Shown piece after piece: positions 23,936 to 32,257 of a stretch of 39,645 bases of DNA. The position numbers and the translations under genes are program-made. The stretch is from positions 1 to 39,645 of the forward strand of contig NZ_VMSO01000025.1 in the NCBI RefSeq assembly GCF_008691045.1, given 5' to 3'. The stretch comes from Mediterraneibacter catenae (GTDB lineage Bacteria; Bacillota; Clostridia; Lachnospirales; Lachnospiraceae). The notes beneath the pieces are model-generated. The model searched no databases. It was given only the letters and a program-made list of their open reading frames with translations, and was not told the origin of the DNA. Positions within the stretch are counted from its first letter, which is position 1. Every line of letters begins with the position of its first letter.

Positions 23936-24412
23936 ATGACGAAACGCAACAAAATGAAGACAAAAATATTGACAGTTTTGTGTGCAGCCGCTGTTCTTAC
24001 AGTGTTTTGGCTTGCCTGTTCGGAGAAAGCAGAGCAGTGGCTGTGGGAACGGTCCGGTATTCCCGACGTGGTCAGCAGCACATGTGACGGATCGGAATGC
24101 CGCCTGACAGTAGTAGCTAATAGCGGATGCATTGAAGACAGGGAAGGATTTGCGCGTGAGGTCGCGCTGAAATACAGGGAAAATTCGTTTCGGTCGGTAC
24201 GATTTTCGAGGGATACCGGCGGACAGCCTTCCATAGTGGATATCGCTGTTTATTTAAAGAAAAAAGATATCGGGAAGACAGATCCGGTCATGCGGATCTG
24301 TCTGGAATTTTCAGAAACAGAAAGAACATATGAGAGCAGAGAAGACGCCGCGGGAGAGTGCAGAATATATATAGATGACAATAGAATCGGAAATGACCGG
24401 GGTGAGGATTGA
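23936..24412 (+). CDS. Small membrane-anchored or secreted protein of unknown function
   Basis: A 158-residue protein with a basic N-terminus and one hydrophobic stretch (KILTVLCAAAVLTVFWLAC, about 9-27), then a soluble region with cysteines spread along it (five after the membrane segment). The WLAC sequence only loosely resembles a lipobox, so a plain signal anchor is equally likely. No domain is recognised. AAAGGGAG lies just before the ATG at 23936; an earlier in-frame ATG at 23915 lacks a ribosome site. It has its own consensus promoter and precedes htrA by 139 bp on the same strand. A link to envelope protein quality control would be only a guess from the neighbour. Confidence 0.65.
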   Translation: MTKRNKMKTKILTVLCAAAVLTVFWLACSEKAEQWLWERSGIPDVVSSTCDGSECRLTVVANSGCIEDREGFAREVALKYRENSFRSVRFSRDTGGQPSIVDIAVYLKKKDIGKTDPVMRICLEFSETERTYESREDAAGECRIYIDDNRIGNDRGED

Positions 24413-24551
24413 GAAACTCAGAAAACGTATGCGGATATCACAGTTTTTTACAATCTTCTTCATAATTCCGTCACAAATTTCTTATATCTTATAAAGTGTA
24501 AAAACGAAACAGGTCCGAAAGGATCAATGAAAGGGAAAGAGGCAGAAGATT

Positions 24552-26084
24552 ATGAGTGAACAGTTTAATGATAATAAAAATGGTGAATATCATTTCACGG
24601 GTGAACAGTTAAATAATACATCAGCAAATGAAAATGCATTCAATGAAGCGTCAAGAAATGATGCGGCGAAGGATGCAGCATCGCAAAACGGATCGGCGCA
24701 GAACAACACATCTCAGTATGCCGGACCTCAAAACGCATCGTCACAGAATACATCATCATGGGGCAAGGCACCATACGGAACTGCATATAACAGCATGCCG
24801 CACAATGGAATGCCCCATACCGAAGCAAACGGACATGGAAGCAAACCGAAAGTAAAGAAACCCATGACAACAGGAAAGAAATGGGCGATGGTAGTGTCGA
24901 TGGCTCTGGTGTTCGGACTGATCGCAGGAGGCACAATGTTTGGAGTCAATTCGATAGGCAATCTTATTACCGGAAGAGGAAATAGCTACACGCAGCTTTC
25001 CCAGACACAGACAACAAGCGGTTCCGGTACGAGTTCATCATCTGACAGCAGTTCTGGTACAGTGGCCGAAGTTGCCTCAAATGCAATGCCGTCACTTGTT
25101 ACAATCTCTACAATGTCAGTTGAGGAGATGAGAAACTTCTTCGGCGGAACTCAGCAGTATGAGGTACAGGGAGCGGGAACCGGCGTCATCGTAGGAAAAA
25201 ATGATACAGAGCTCTTGATTGCTACAAACTACCATGTGGTAGAGGGTGCGACCAGCCTCTCTGTAGGATTTATCGATGAACACAGTGTAGAAGCTGAGAT
25301 AAAAGGGACGGATGTCAATAATGACCTTGCTGTTGTTGCAGTAAAATTGTCAGATATACCGGAAGAAACAATGAGTGAGATTAAGATCGCAACGATCGGA
25401 GATTCGGATGAACTGCAGCTCGGTGACCAGGTTGTTGCAATCGGAAATGCGCTTGGCTACGGACAGTCAGTAACAAGTGGTTACGTAAGTGCTCTTGACC
25501 GTGATCTGACTCTGACTTATTCAGATGGTACAACGATCGAGTCGACCGGCCTGATCCAGACGGATGCCGCGATTAACTCCGGTAACAGCGGTGGTGCTCT
25601 TCTGAATATGAAGGGTGAGCTGATCGGCATTAACGAGGCGAAGAGTTCCTCATCTACAAGCGGAGCTTCTGTAGATAATATCGGATTTGCAATTCCGATC
25701 GACAAAGCTCAGGATAGTCTCCAGGAGATGATGAATATGGAGACAAGAGAACGAGTAGATGAAAGCCAAGCTTCCTACATGGGAATCCAGGGATCAGATG
25801 TCTCTTCAGAAGTGACAGAACTGTATAATATACCGGCCGGTGTTGTTGTGGCACAGGTAGTAGAAAACAGCCCTGCAGATGAAGCGGGAATCCAGGAGGG
25901 CGACATTATTACAGAGCTGGACGGACGTACGATAAGCAGCATGTCACAGTTACAGGATACTCTCCAGTACTATGCGGCAGGTGAGACAGTAAATGTTGTA
26001 GTACAGAGATCCGGCAACGGCGGCTATGAGGCACAGACATTGAGCATCACGCTCGGTTCAGCAGCAGATGCACAGAATCAATAA
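24552..26084 (+). CDS. htrA: HtrA/DegP-like membrane-anchored serine protease
   Basis: A 510-residue S1C protease for envelope protein quality control. The first 100 residues are a disordered cytoplasmic tail rich in Asn, Ser, Gln and Ala with repetitive SQN/SQY words. One membrane segment (about 113-135, KWAMVVSMALVFGLIAGG) and a Ser/Thr linker follow. The protease domain has the triad H228 (ATNYHVVEGA), D258 (NNDLAVVAV) and S346 (NSGNSGGALL). A single C-terminal PDZ domain carries the usual VVENSPADEAGIQEGDIIT. Length and order match Firmicute HtrA/HtrB. The start has AAAGAGG before ATG. The last 38 bases overlap the end of the convergent permease gene. I could not find a convincing promoter in the 139-bp upstream gap. 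Confidence 0.95.
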   Translation: MSEQFNDNKNGEYHFTGEQLNNTSANENAFNEASRNDAAKDAASQNGSAQNNTSQYAGPQNASSQNTSSWGKAPYGTAYNSMPHNGMPHTEANGHGSKPKVKKPMTTGKKWAMVVSMALVFGLIAGGTMFGVNSIGNLITGRGNSYTQLSQTQTTSGSGTSSSSDSSSGTVAEVASNAMPSLVTISTMSVEEMRNFFGGTQQYEVQGAGTGVIVGKNDTELLIATNYHVVEGATSLSVGFIDEHSVEAEIKGTDVNNDLAVVAVKLSDIPEETMSEIKIATIGDSDELQLGDQVVAIGNALGYGQSVTSGYVSALDRDLTLTYSDGTTIESTGLIQTDAAINSGNSGGALLNMKGELIGINEAKSSSSTSGASVDNIGFAIPIDKAQDSLQEMMNMETRERVDESQASYMGIQGSDVSSEVTELYNIPAGVVVAQVVENSPADEAGIQEGDIITELDGRTISSMSQLQDTLQYYAAGETVNVVVQRSGNGGYEAQTLSITLGSAADAQNQ

Positions 26085-28218
26085 AAACAGGATTGACACA
26101 CATATAAGAAACAACAGGCGGCGGGAATTCTCCCGCCGCCTGTGTCGCATATCCTAAGGTGTTTCCGTTCCGATACCAGATATCAACATAATTTGATGAA
26201 AATGATGTGTTACCCATTATTCCTGCAGAATAAGGTTCTGTATATTCCAATATCAGGGAAATGTCTTCCGGATCAGAGGTTTCTATACGAGTCTCTTCAT
26301 TGTAAGTAGTTACTGTAGCATTGTCTGAAAGAGAGGAAACCAATTCCCCGTAATCTCCGTTCTGCCATGAATCAGAGGAGAGGGTAAATGTTATGGACTC
26401 TACTTCCTGGGGATCGATTTCCGAGCGCAGCGTACATCCATAGTCTTCCAGCAGATTCAGCGTATTTGTATAATCTGAATAAATGTACAGCATTGGCAGA
26501 GAAATTGTCATGGGCTCCCCGGCAGTATCTGCCTGGTAAGGATCAGGAAGATACAGGGTAAGTTCACCTACAGGAGTGCCGTCGATCAGAGTGTCAGCGC
26601 TTACAGACAGAACATCTTTCTCATATGCGTCCAGCAGGGCGTTGTACTGCGCTTTGTCCAGATCGGCTGCCTCTTCCTGCCCGTATAAATTAGTCAGATA
26701 GATGTCAGAGACGTCGCTTCGGTCAACATGAAAGATGGGAAAAATATCCCGTCTGTAATCCTCGCTCTGAAGTAATTCACGGAGTGCGTTTTCTGCTTTG
26801 TCAATATTAACAGCATACCGGCGCATTACTGTATTTCCGCCGGAAAGTTTGTACTGTAACAGAACGGCGGCATACCGGGAGGAATCAAAATCATCGGAGT
26901 AAGAATCCTGGGCATTTATTCCGTTTTTGAGATTATCAATCCCGTTTTCTGCCAATTCATAGAGAAGATCTGTATATTCGGCAGGGACGAAGTACCCGAG
27001 CTCTGAGGTGTAATAAGGCACAGTTTCCGGGTAAGAAAAATATTGAGAGAACGAATCAGGGTGAAAACTTATCGCCTCAATCTCGCCCCTCTCCGGCATG
27101 TATGTGTCGTATCCCGTGAGATCAAACTGGAAAATGCACAGGATAAGAGCGGTACCTCCAATTGTAATAAGCGAAGAACGCCATCCTTTGAGCAGCATCT
27201 TCATATCGTTATGATAGATAAATTCAGTAACAGCGCACAGCAGCACAGCAAAGAACAGACTAAGCGGAAGAAGCCAGAGTGTCTCGGAGGTCAGCGTCAG
27301 CTCCTGCGTCATAGAAGCAATAAAGATTGCGGTCGGGATGCAGATGAGTACTTTGGCAATAGGGGCGGCAAGTGGAAATGGCAAAGTATTTCCAGCTGCC
27401 TCGGACGGATACATCCGATAAAGAAGGACTGCGCCCGTGATCAGCAGGACCGAAACAAGAGCTGTACTGATCAAAAGGAGTGCACCGAGGGTTCCTCCTG
27501 CGCTGTCCGAGATCAGAGCATCGAACAGGCTGACAGGGGATATATGCAGGGCGAGTTTCTCTGGAAAAGATACTATGCCCGAGGAATAGGTTTTAAAAAA
27601 AGTAGCCTGGAGAGAGGTGAAATTACTTACTATCAGGAGAGGGTACACCATCACTGCCAGAGATGCGAGAAGGGCTGTAGCGGTCCGTCCGGTGAGCATA
27701 ACTGCCAGTACGCATGAATTGTATATAACAAACATTGCAAGGATACCGCCGGCGGCTGCCAGAGTGCAGTTCGCAGCTGCTTCCGGTGACATGATGTCGC
27801 TTGCAGCGCCAATGGCTGCTGCAAGTGAGGTGCAGATCAGATATGGAACCAGCAGTATGATCAGGCCGGCCAGGTATGCAGAGGAAAACCATTTTTCCCG
27901 GCGAACAGGCAGAGCGTGATAAAAATCCATTTTCTCCCGTGAATGAATGTAGCTAAAACCTGTCATCGCGGAAAGAATCGGGAGCAGAGCAAGGATTATG
28001 AAGAGATAGCCATTGTCTCCGTTTAGCAGTCCGGGTAAGCTTTCGGCGATGCTGCTTCGGGAAGAAGATCGCACAAGCTCCTCGGATCTGCTGCTCAGAT
28101 AGAGCATTGTGTTTACCGGGATGATGAGGAAGAAAATGACAGAAGACAGGGCAGTAAGCCAGCTTCTTTTCCGGATATCTTCCAATATAAGTCTAGCACA
28201 GGAAATCTTTGATGTCAT
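26047..28218 (-). CDS. ABC transporter permease with large C-terminal extracytoplasmic domain
   Basis: A 723-residue permease. The N-terminal half has about eight to ten hydrophobic segments (starting WLTALSSVIFFLIIPVNTML), with the sequence SREKMDFYHALPVRREKWFS typical of ABC-2 permeases of YtrA-controlled operons. After the last membrane segment near residue 355 comes a soluble, probably extracytoplasmic, domain of about 360 residues. I take the ATG at 28218 (GGAGG nine bases upstream), which overlaps the ATPase gene by 26 bases; the longer frame to 28257 is unlikely. The 3' end is odd: the frame runs through a 13-bp hairpin and overlaps the convergent htrA by 38 bases, as if an earlier stop codon had been lost. 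Substrate unknown; relatives respond to cell-wall antibiotics. Confidence 0.85.
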   Translation of the reverse strand: MTSKISCARLILEDIRKRSWLTALSSVIFFLIIPVNTMLYLSSRSEELVRSSSRSSIAESLPGLLNGDNGYLFIILALLPILSAMTGFSYIHSREKMDFYHALPVRREKWFSSAYLAGLIILLVPYLICTSLAAAIGAASDIMSPEAAANCTLAAAGGILAMFVIYNSCVLAVMLTGRTATALLASLAVMVYPLLIVSNFTSLQATFFKTYSSGIVSFPEKLALHISPVSLFDALISDSAGGTLGALLLISTALVSVLLITGAVLLYRMYPSEAAGNTLPFPLAAPIAKVLICIPTAIFIASMTQELTLTSETLWLLPLSLFFAVLLCAVTEFIYHNDMKMLLKGWRSSLITIGGTALILCIFQFDLTGYDTYMPERGEIEAISFHPDSFSQYFSYPETVPYYTSELGYFVPAEYTDLLYELAENGIDNLKNGINAQDSYSDDFDSSRYAAVLLQYKLSGGNTVMRRYAVNIDKAENALRELLQSEDYRRDIFPIFHVDRSDVSDIYLTNLYGQEEAADLDKAQYNALLDAYEKDVLSVSADTLIDGTPVGELTLYLPDPYQADTAGEPMTISLPMLYIYSDYTNTLNLLEDYGCTLRSEIDPQEVESITFTLSSDSWQNGDYGELVSSLSDNATVTTYNEETRIETSDPEDISLILEYTEPYSAGIMGNTSFSSNYVDIWYRNGNTLGYATQAAGEFPPPVVSYMCVNPVFIDSVHLLLNRA
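26114..26143. terminator. Hairpin between convergent htrA and ABC permease genes, inside the permease frame
   Basis: A perfect 13-bp stem (26114-26126 with 26131-26143), 4-nt loop. On the minus strand it is followed by TTGTTTCTTATA, a terminator-like tail, yet the permease frame reads through it for 32 more codons. Confidence 0.6.
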
Positions 28219-29095
28219 AACCAGCTGCCTCCGTTTCGCTAATAAATATTTCTTCAAGTGTCAGGGGAAGAGCCTCGACAAAGAGAGGAGCTTCCGCTTG
28301 TGCAAGTTGCAGTACTTCTGAGCGCTCTCCCCGGACAGTCAGAGTCAGGAGTGAACCGGTGCGCTCCAGTTTCAGAATGTGAAGACTTCGTATCAGCTTC
28401 TGCTCCCGGCAGGAATTGCGGAATACACACTGCAGCTTGCAGATATTGCGTTTGATCTGGTCCAGATCCTTAGTAAGCAGGAGTTTTCCACGGTGAAGCA
28501 GACCAATACTGTCGCAGATGTCTTCCAGTTCCCTCAAATTGTGCGAGGAGATTACCGGGGTAAAGTCGCGATTTATAATCTCTGCAGCAAACAGGCTTTT
28601 AACAGCCTGGCGAACTAAAGGATCCAGCCCGTCAAAAGTCTCATCACAGAGCAGATATTTTGTCCCGGAACATAAGCCCAGCAGTATATTTACCTGTTTT
28701 TTCATTCCTTTGGACAATGTACTGATCCTGCGTTTCGAATCGAGTCCGAATCTCCGGACAAGAGAGTCAAATCTTTTTCGGTCAAATGTCGGATAGATCA
28801 TGGCATAGTAATCACGCATCCTCAGTATATCAGCGTTTGGGAGAAAGTACGGCGAATCAGCAAGAAAACAGATTTGAGATTTTATCTCCGGGTTTTCGTA
28901 TACTGTTTTTCCGTCTGAGAGGATCTCTCCGCTGTCAGGCTTAACAATTCCGCTGATCATACGCATGAGAGTACTCTTCCCGGCGCCGTTGGATCCGATC
29001 AGGCCGAAGATCATACCGTTATGGATGGTTCCGGAGATATGATCTATGGCGTGGATGTCTGAAAATGTTTTGTCGATATCTTTTAATTCAATCAT
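28193..29095 (-). CDS. ABC transporter ATP-binding protein
   Basis: A 300-residue ATPase with Walker A GSNGAGKST (34-42), signature LSKGMKKQVN in place of the classic LSGGQ, Walker B YLLCDETFDGLDP and switch histidine in VISSHNLRELED. The modified signature is common in ABC-2 type ATPases of GntR-controlled operons. The ATG at 29095 is preceded by AAGGAGG and overlaps the GntR stop by eight bases; the frame upstream of it overlaps the regulator. It pairs with the downstream permease gene, with which it also overlaps, so regulator, ATPase and permease form one operon. Confidence 0.92.
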   Translation of the reverse strand: MIELKDIDKTFSDIHAIDHISGTIHNGMIFGLIGSNGAGKSTLMRMISGIVKPDSGEILSDGKTVYENPEIKSQICFLADSPYFLPNADILRMRDYYAMIYPTFDRKRFDSLVRRFGLDSKRRISTLSKGMKKQVNILLGLCSGTKYLLCDETFDGLDPLVRQAVKSLFAAEIINRDFTPVISSHNLRELEDICDSIGLLHRGKLLLTKDLDQIKRNICKLQCVFRNSCREQKLIRSLHILKLERTGSLLTLTVRGERSEVLQLAQAEAPLFVEALPLTLEEIFISETEAAGYDIKDFLC

Positions 29096-29465
29096 TTGTA
29101 TCCTCCTTTCCATACAGCATGTCAACGACTGCGATGAATTCTTTTCGTGAGATCCCAAGTTCTTTTCCCTGTATCAGAAGATTATTGACTTCTTTCAGGA
29201 GGGAGGCTTTTTCCTGCTCAGCAAGTCTGGCAGTATCCGCCACATAATTCCCGCGCCCTCTGACAGGATAAATATATCCCCGTTGTTCCAGCAGAGAGAA
29301 TGCCTTCTGTATAGTGTTCGGATTGATGGAAAGATCCATGGCAAGCGAACGTACAGAAGGCATCTGGCTGCCGGGAGGGAGTGCGTCCCGCAGGATCATC
29401 GCCTGGAAACGTTCAGCAATCTGTTCATATAGAGGCAGTTTGCTCTGATAGTCGATAGTAATCAT
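29088..29465 (-). CDS. GntR family regulator, YtrA subfamily
   Basis: A 125-residue repressor: a GntR winged helix (ITIDYQSKLPLYEQIAERFQ, then VRSLAMDLSINPNTIQKAFS and GYIYPVRGRGNYVAD) with only a short helical tail, the hallmark of the YtrA subfamily. It is the first gene of an ABC operon, as in Bacillus ytrABCDEF and bcrA-like systems. A dyad matching the known YtrA operator form lies over the predicted transcription start (29500-29524), so autoregulation is well supported by sequence. The inducing condition is probably a cell-envelope antibiotic or stress, from family knowledge. Confidence 0.9.
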   Translation of the reverse strand: MITIDYQSKLPLYEQIAERFQAMILRDALPPGSQMPSVRSLAMDLSINPNTIQKAFSLLEQRGYIYPVRGRGNYVADTARLAEQEKASLLKEVNNLLIQGKELGISRKEFIAVVDMLYGKEDTND

Positions 29466-29499
29466 AATTTCCCTCTTTTTGAAATATATAAGTGTTTGA

Positions 29500-29524
29500 A
29501 GTGTACTAGTATTAACGGTACGCT
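29500..29524 (-). promoter_or_regulatory. YtrA-type operator
   Basis: AGTGTA, 13 bases, TACGCT. The Bacillus YtrA site as I recall it is AGTGTA-N13-TACACT, so this differs at one position. It lies directly downstream of the -10 box of the operon promoter. Confidence 0.75.
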
Positions 29525-29525
29525 A

Positions 29526-29554
29526 AATATAACATGTAATGAATATAAAGTCAA
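29526..29554 (-). promoter_or_regulatory. Promoter of the GntR-ABC operon
   Basis: On the minus strand TTGACT (29554-29549), 17-nt spacer, TATATT (29531-29526). Confidence 0.7.
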
Positions 29555-29572
29555 TTTGAGAGGGAGAAAAGC

Positions 29573-29601
29573 TTGTGTATCGTAGAAAATAGTGCTATGA
29601 T
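29573..29601 (+). promoter_or_regulatory. Promoter of the folate operon
   Basis: TTGTGT (29573-29578), 17-nt spacer, TATGAT (29596-29601), about 67 bases before folC and divergent from the ABC operon promoter. Confidence 0.55.
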
Positions 29602-29668
29602 ATCCGTGTTCTGCTCTATGGGATGCAGAATAGATGTATAATTAAATACGGAAAGGAAACGATAGAAC

Positions 29669-31042
29669 GTGACCTATAGAGAAGCAAGGGTATATTTGGA
29701 CGAAATGTCGAAATACGGAAGTGTACTTGGCTTGGATACGATTCGAGGTCTGTTGCGTGAACTTGGGGATCCCCAGGATGACTTGAAGTTCATACATATT
29801 GCAGGAACGAATGGCAAGGGATCTGTGCTTGCATACACTTCGATGATATTGAGTGAGGCAGGATACAGGATCGGGCGGTATGTTTCACCGACAGTGGTTT
29901 CCTATCTGGAGCGGATTCAGATAGACACAGAGTGGATATCTGAGGACAAGTTCGCAGAACTGACCATGAGAGTAAGAGACGCTATTGCCCGGCTTGAGGC
30001 TGCGGGAAAAGAGATTCCCACAGTGTTTGAGATAGAGACGGCAATAGCTTTTTTATATTTTAAGGAAATGAAGTGTGATCTGGTTGTGTTGGAGGCCGGA
30101 CTTGGAGGCGAGCTGGATGCCACCAACATCATTAAAAATACAGTGTGCGCAGTATTTGCCAGCATCAGCCGGGATCATCTGGGAGTACTCGGGAATACGA
30201 TAACAGAGATCGCGGAGAATAAAGCCGGCATCATAAAGCCCGGCTGCGCGGTGGTTTCTGCCTGTCAGACAGATTGTGTGGCAGAGGTCATAAGAAGCAG
30301 GGCTCAGAGATATGGATGCACTTATGTCCAGGCAGAACCGGAGTGTGTGAAGATCGGGCAGGAAGATTATCACGGAATTTATTTTTCCTACAAGGAATTC
30401 ACAGAAATGCATACAGTGATGGCAGGAAAAAATCAGATAGGAAATGCCGCGGCCGTGCTGGAGCTTATCTGTGTGCTGCGTCGGATGGGATATCATATTG
30501 CGGATGATGCGGTAAGAAGAGGTATGGAACGTACAAAATGGCCGGGAAGATTCAGCTGTATCGGCGAAGAGCCGGTGTTTATCCTCGACGGCGCCCACAA
30601 CGAGGACGCAGCCCGAAAACTCAGAGAATCAGTGGAAGCCTATTTCCCGGGGCGCAGGCTGATCTGTATTATGGGAGTATTTAAAGACAAGGAATATGAC
30701 CGGATCGCGCGGATCATGGGCTCTCTGGCATCGGTGATCTATACAGTGGATCTGCCGGACAGGAAGCGTGGACTCCCGGCAGAAGACCTGGCGGAGATAC
30801 TGAAGGAATACTGTCCCTGTGTGAAGTGTCCGGGAAGATATGGACCGGGAGAAAAGCGCGGGCCGCAGAAGCAGTCAGCGCCGCGACAGGAAAGCAGAGA
30901 CAGCATGTCTCAGCAGTCATCTGTGGACTGCGCAGTGCAGGCGGCTCTTCTCGAGGCAGAGAGAAATGATGTGATCCTTGCCTTCGGGTCATTGTCCTAT
31001 CTGCATCAGGTAAAAGAAGCGTATGACAGAGCAGTATGGTAA
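29669..31042 (+). CDS. folC: Bifunctional dihydrofolate/folylpolyglutamate synthase
   Basis: Adds glutamate to dihydropteroate and to folates. A Mur-ligase-type fold of 457 residues: P-loop HIAGTNGKGSVLAYTSMIL near 42-60, the omega-loop region with YVSPTVVSYLERIQI, the metal-site segment LVVLEAGLGGELDATNI and C-terminal-domain start FILDGAHNEDAARKL. About residues 385-415 form a poorly conserved Gln/Arg/Ser-rich insertion (GEKRGPQKQSAPRQESRDS) between the last folded elements. The start is GTG at 29669 with GGAAAGGA upstream. It is the first gene of a folate operon: folE follows after 19 bases. Confidence 0.95.
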   Translation: MTYREARVYLDEMSKYGSVLGLDTIRGLLRELGDPQDDLKFIHIAGTNGKGSVLAYTSMILSEAGYRIGRYVSPTVVSYLERIQIDTEWISEDKFAELTMRVRDAIARLEAAGKEIPTVFEIETAIAFLYFKEMKCDLVVLEAGLGGELDATNIIKNTVCAVFASISRDHLGVLGNTITEIAENKAGIIKPGCAVVSACQTDCVAEVIRSRAQRYGCTYVQAEPECVKIGQEDYHGIYFSYKEFTEMHTVMAGKNQIGNAAAVLELICVLRRMGYHIADDAVRRGMERTKWPGRFSCIGEEPVFILDGAHNEDAARKLRESVEAYFPGRRLICIMGVFKDKEYDRIARIMGSLASVIYTVDLPDRKRGLPAEDLAEILKEYCPCVKCPGRYGPGEKRGPQKQSAPRQESRDSMSQQSSVDCAVQAALLEAERNDVILAFGSLSYLHQVKEAYDRAVW

Positions 31043-31061
31043 AAGGAAAGAGGAGTAAGAG

Positions 31062-31625
31062 ATGATCGATCATGATAAGATAGAACAGGCAGTGAGACTT
31101 TTCCTTGAGGGGATCGGGGAGGACGTCACGCGGGAAGGTCTGCAAGATACACCTGACCGGATCGCCAGGATGTGCGAGGAGCTGTACGGGGGCATGGAAG
31201 ACGACGCATCGGTGCATCTGTCGAAGACATTTTCTGTTGACAGCAATGAAATGGTGATAGAGAAAGATATTACATTTTATTCTACATGCGAGCACCATAT
31301 TCTTCCGTTTTACGGTAAGGCGCATATTGCGTATATTCCGGATGGGAAAGTCGTGGGCTTAAGCAAACTTGCGAGGACGGTGGAAGTATTTGCCAGGCGG
31401 CTGCAGCTCCAGGAACAGCTTACAGGGCAGATCGCGGATGCCCTGATGGAATATATGCAGCCGAAAGGAGCTCTCGTGATGGTTGAAGCAGAGCATATGT
31501 GCATGACCATGCGCGGGATCAAGAAGCCGGGAAGCCGTACCGTGACAATGGCGAAGCGGGGCGTGTTCGAGTCGGATCCGTCGCTGGAAGAGAGATTCTT
31601 CCGGATGATCGGGACAAACGTATAA
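31062..31625 (+). CDS. folE: GTP cyclohydrolase I (type IA)
   Basis: Converts GTP to 7,8-dihydroneopterin triphosphate, the first step to folate. The 187 residues are standard. Zinc ligands are seen in [12 protein letters not shown] and in [17 protein letters not shown]; the core [25 protein letters not shown] is invariant-like. GGAGTAAGAG precedes the ATG. It sits between folC and the HD hydrolase gene (71 bases downstream). Confidence 0.97.
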   Translation: MIDHDKIEQAVRLFLEGIGEDVTREGLQDTPDRIARMCEELYGGMEDDASVHLSKTFSVDSNEMVIEKDITFYSTCEHHILPFYGKAHIAYIPDGKVVGLSKLARTVEVFARRLQLQEQLTGQIADALMEYMQPKGALVMVEAEHMCMTMRGIKKPGSRTVTMAKRGVFESDPSLEERFFRMIGTNV

Positions 31626-31696
31626 GCAGGACGGAACACAGGCAGGATTGGACATCAGACGGATGAGAGAGCCGGCACTGAAGAAAGGACTACAAA

Positions 31697-32197
31697 ATGA
31701 ACGGGATGAAAAGAGTGAACGCGATCCTTGCCCATCCGCTGTATCGTGAATGTTACACGAGACTTGAGGAATTGGAGAAAGACCGTATCTTCTGTCGTCA
31801 CCAGATGACACATCTGCTCGATGTGGCGAGGATTGCATATATTTCTAATATGGAGCAGGGACTCGGAATTGAAAAAGAAGTAATTTATGCGGCGGCTCTT
31901 CTGCATGATATAGGGAAATATGTTCAGTATGAGGATGGAACGCCTCACGAACAGTCGGGAGAAAAGATCGCTTCTGAAATCCTCGGGTCGCTTTCGGAAA
32001 AAGATGCTTTTTCCGATGAGGAGAATCGCATGATCCTGACGGCTATCCGGGGGCATCGGAGACTGAGAGAAGATGCAGACGTCCTTGAGAAACTTTTGTA
32101 TACAAGCGATAAAGCGTCCCGAATGTGTTTTGCATGTCCGGCAGAGGGTGAATGCGACTGGAGCACAGAAAAGAAGAATATGGAGCTGAAAATATAG
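31697..32197 (+). CDS. HD domain phosphohydrolase in the folate operon
   Basis: A 166-residue HD-superfamily protein. Metal-site motifs in order are CRHQMTHLLDVARIAY, the HD pair in AALLHDIGKYVQYEDGTPHE, HRRL and YTSDKASR. The C-terminus has a cysteine cluster (CFACPAEGECDW) that may bind metal. AAGAAAGGA precedes the ATG. It lies inside the folate operon between folE and folP. The product of FolE must lose its phosphates before FolB acts, and no FolQ-type Nudix gene is seen in the operon, so this protein is a candidate for that step; this is inference from context. A general nucleotidase or (p)ppGpp-like hydrolase remains possible. Confidence 0.85.
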   Translation: MNGMKRVNAILAHPLYRECYTRLEELEKDRIFCRHQMTHLLDVARIAYISNMEQGLGIEKEVIYAAALLHDIGKYVQYEDGTPHEQSGEKIASEILGSLSEKDAFSDEENRMILTAIRGHRRLREDADVLEKLLYTSDKASRMCFACPAEGECDWSTEKKNMELKI

Positions 32198-32257
32198 ACG
32201 GAAGGTATGCCAGCAGCTTTGCAGCTAAAGAGAATCAAAAACAGGGAGACTACAATT

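Noticed and set aside
24413..24551. Promoter in the gap before htrA
   Set aside because: The region is AT-rich, but no -35/-10 pair with proper spacing stood out.
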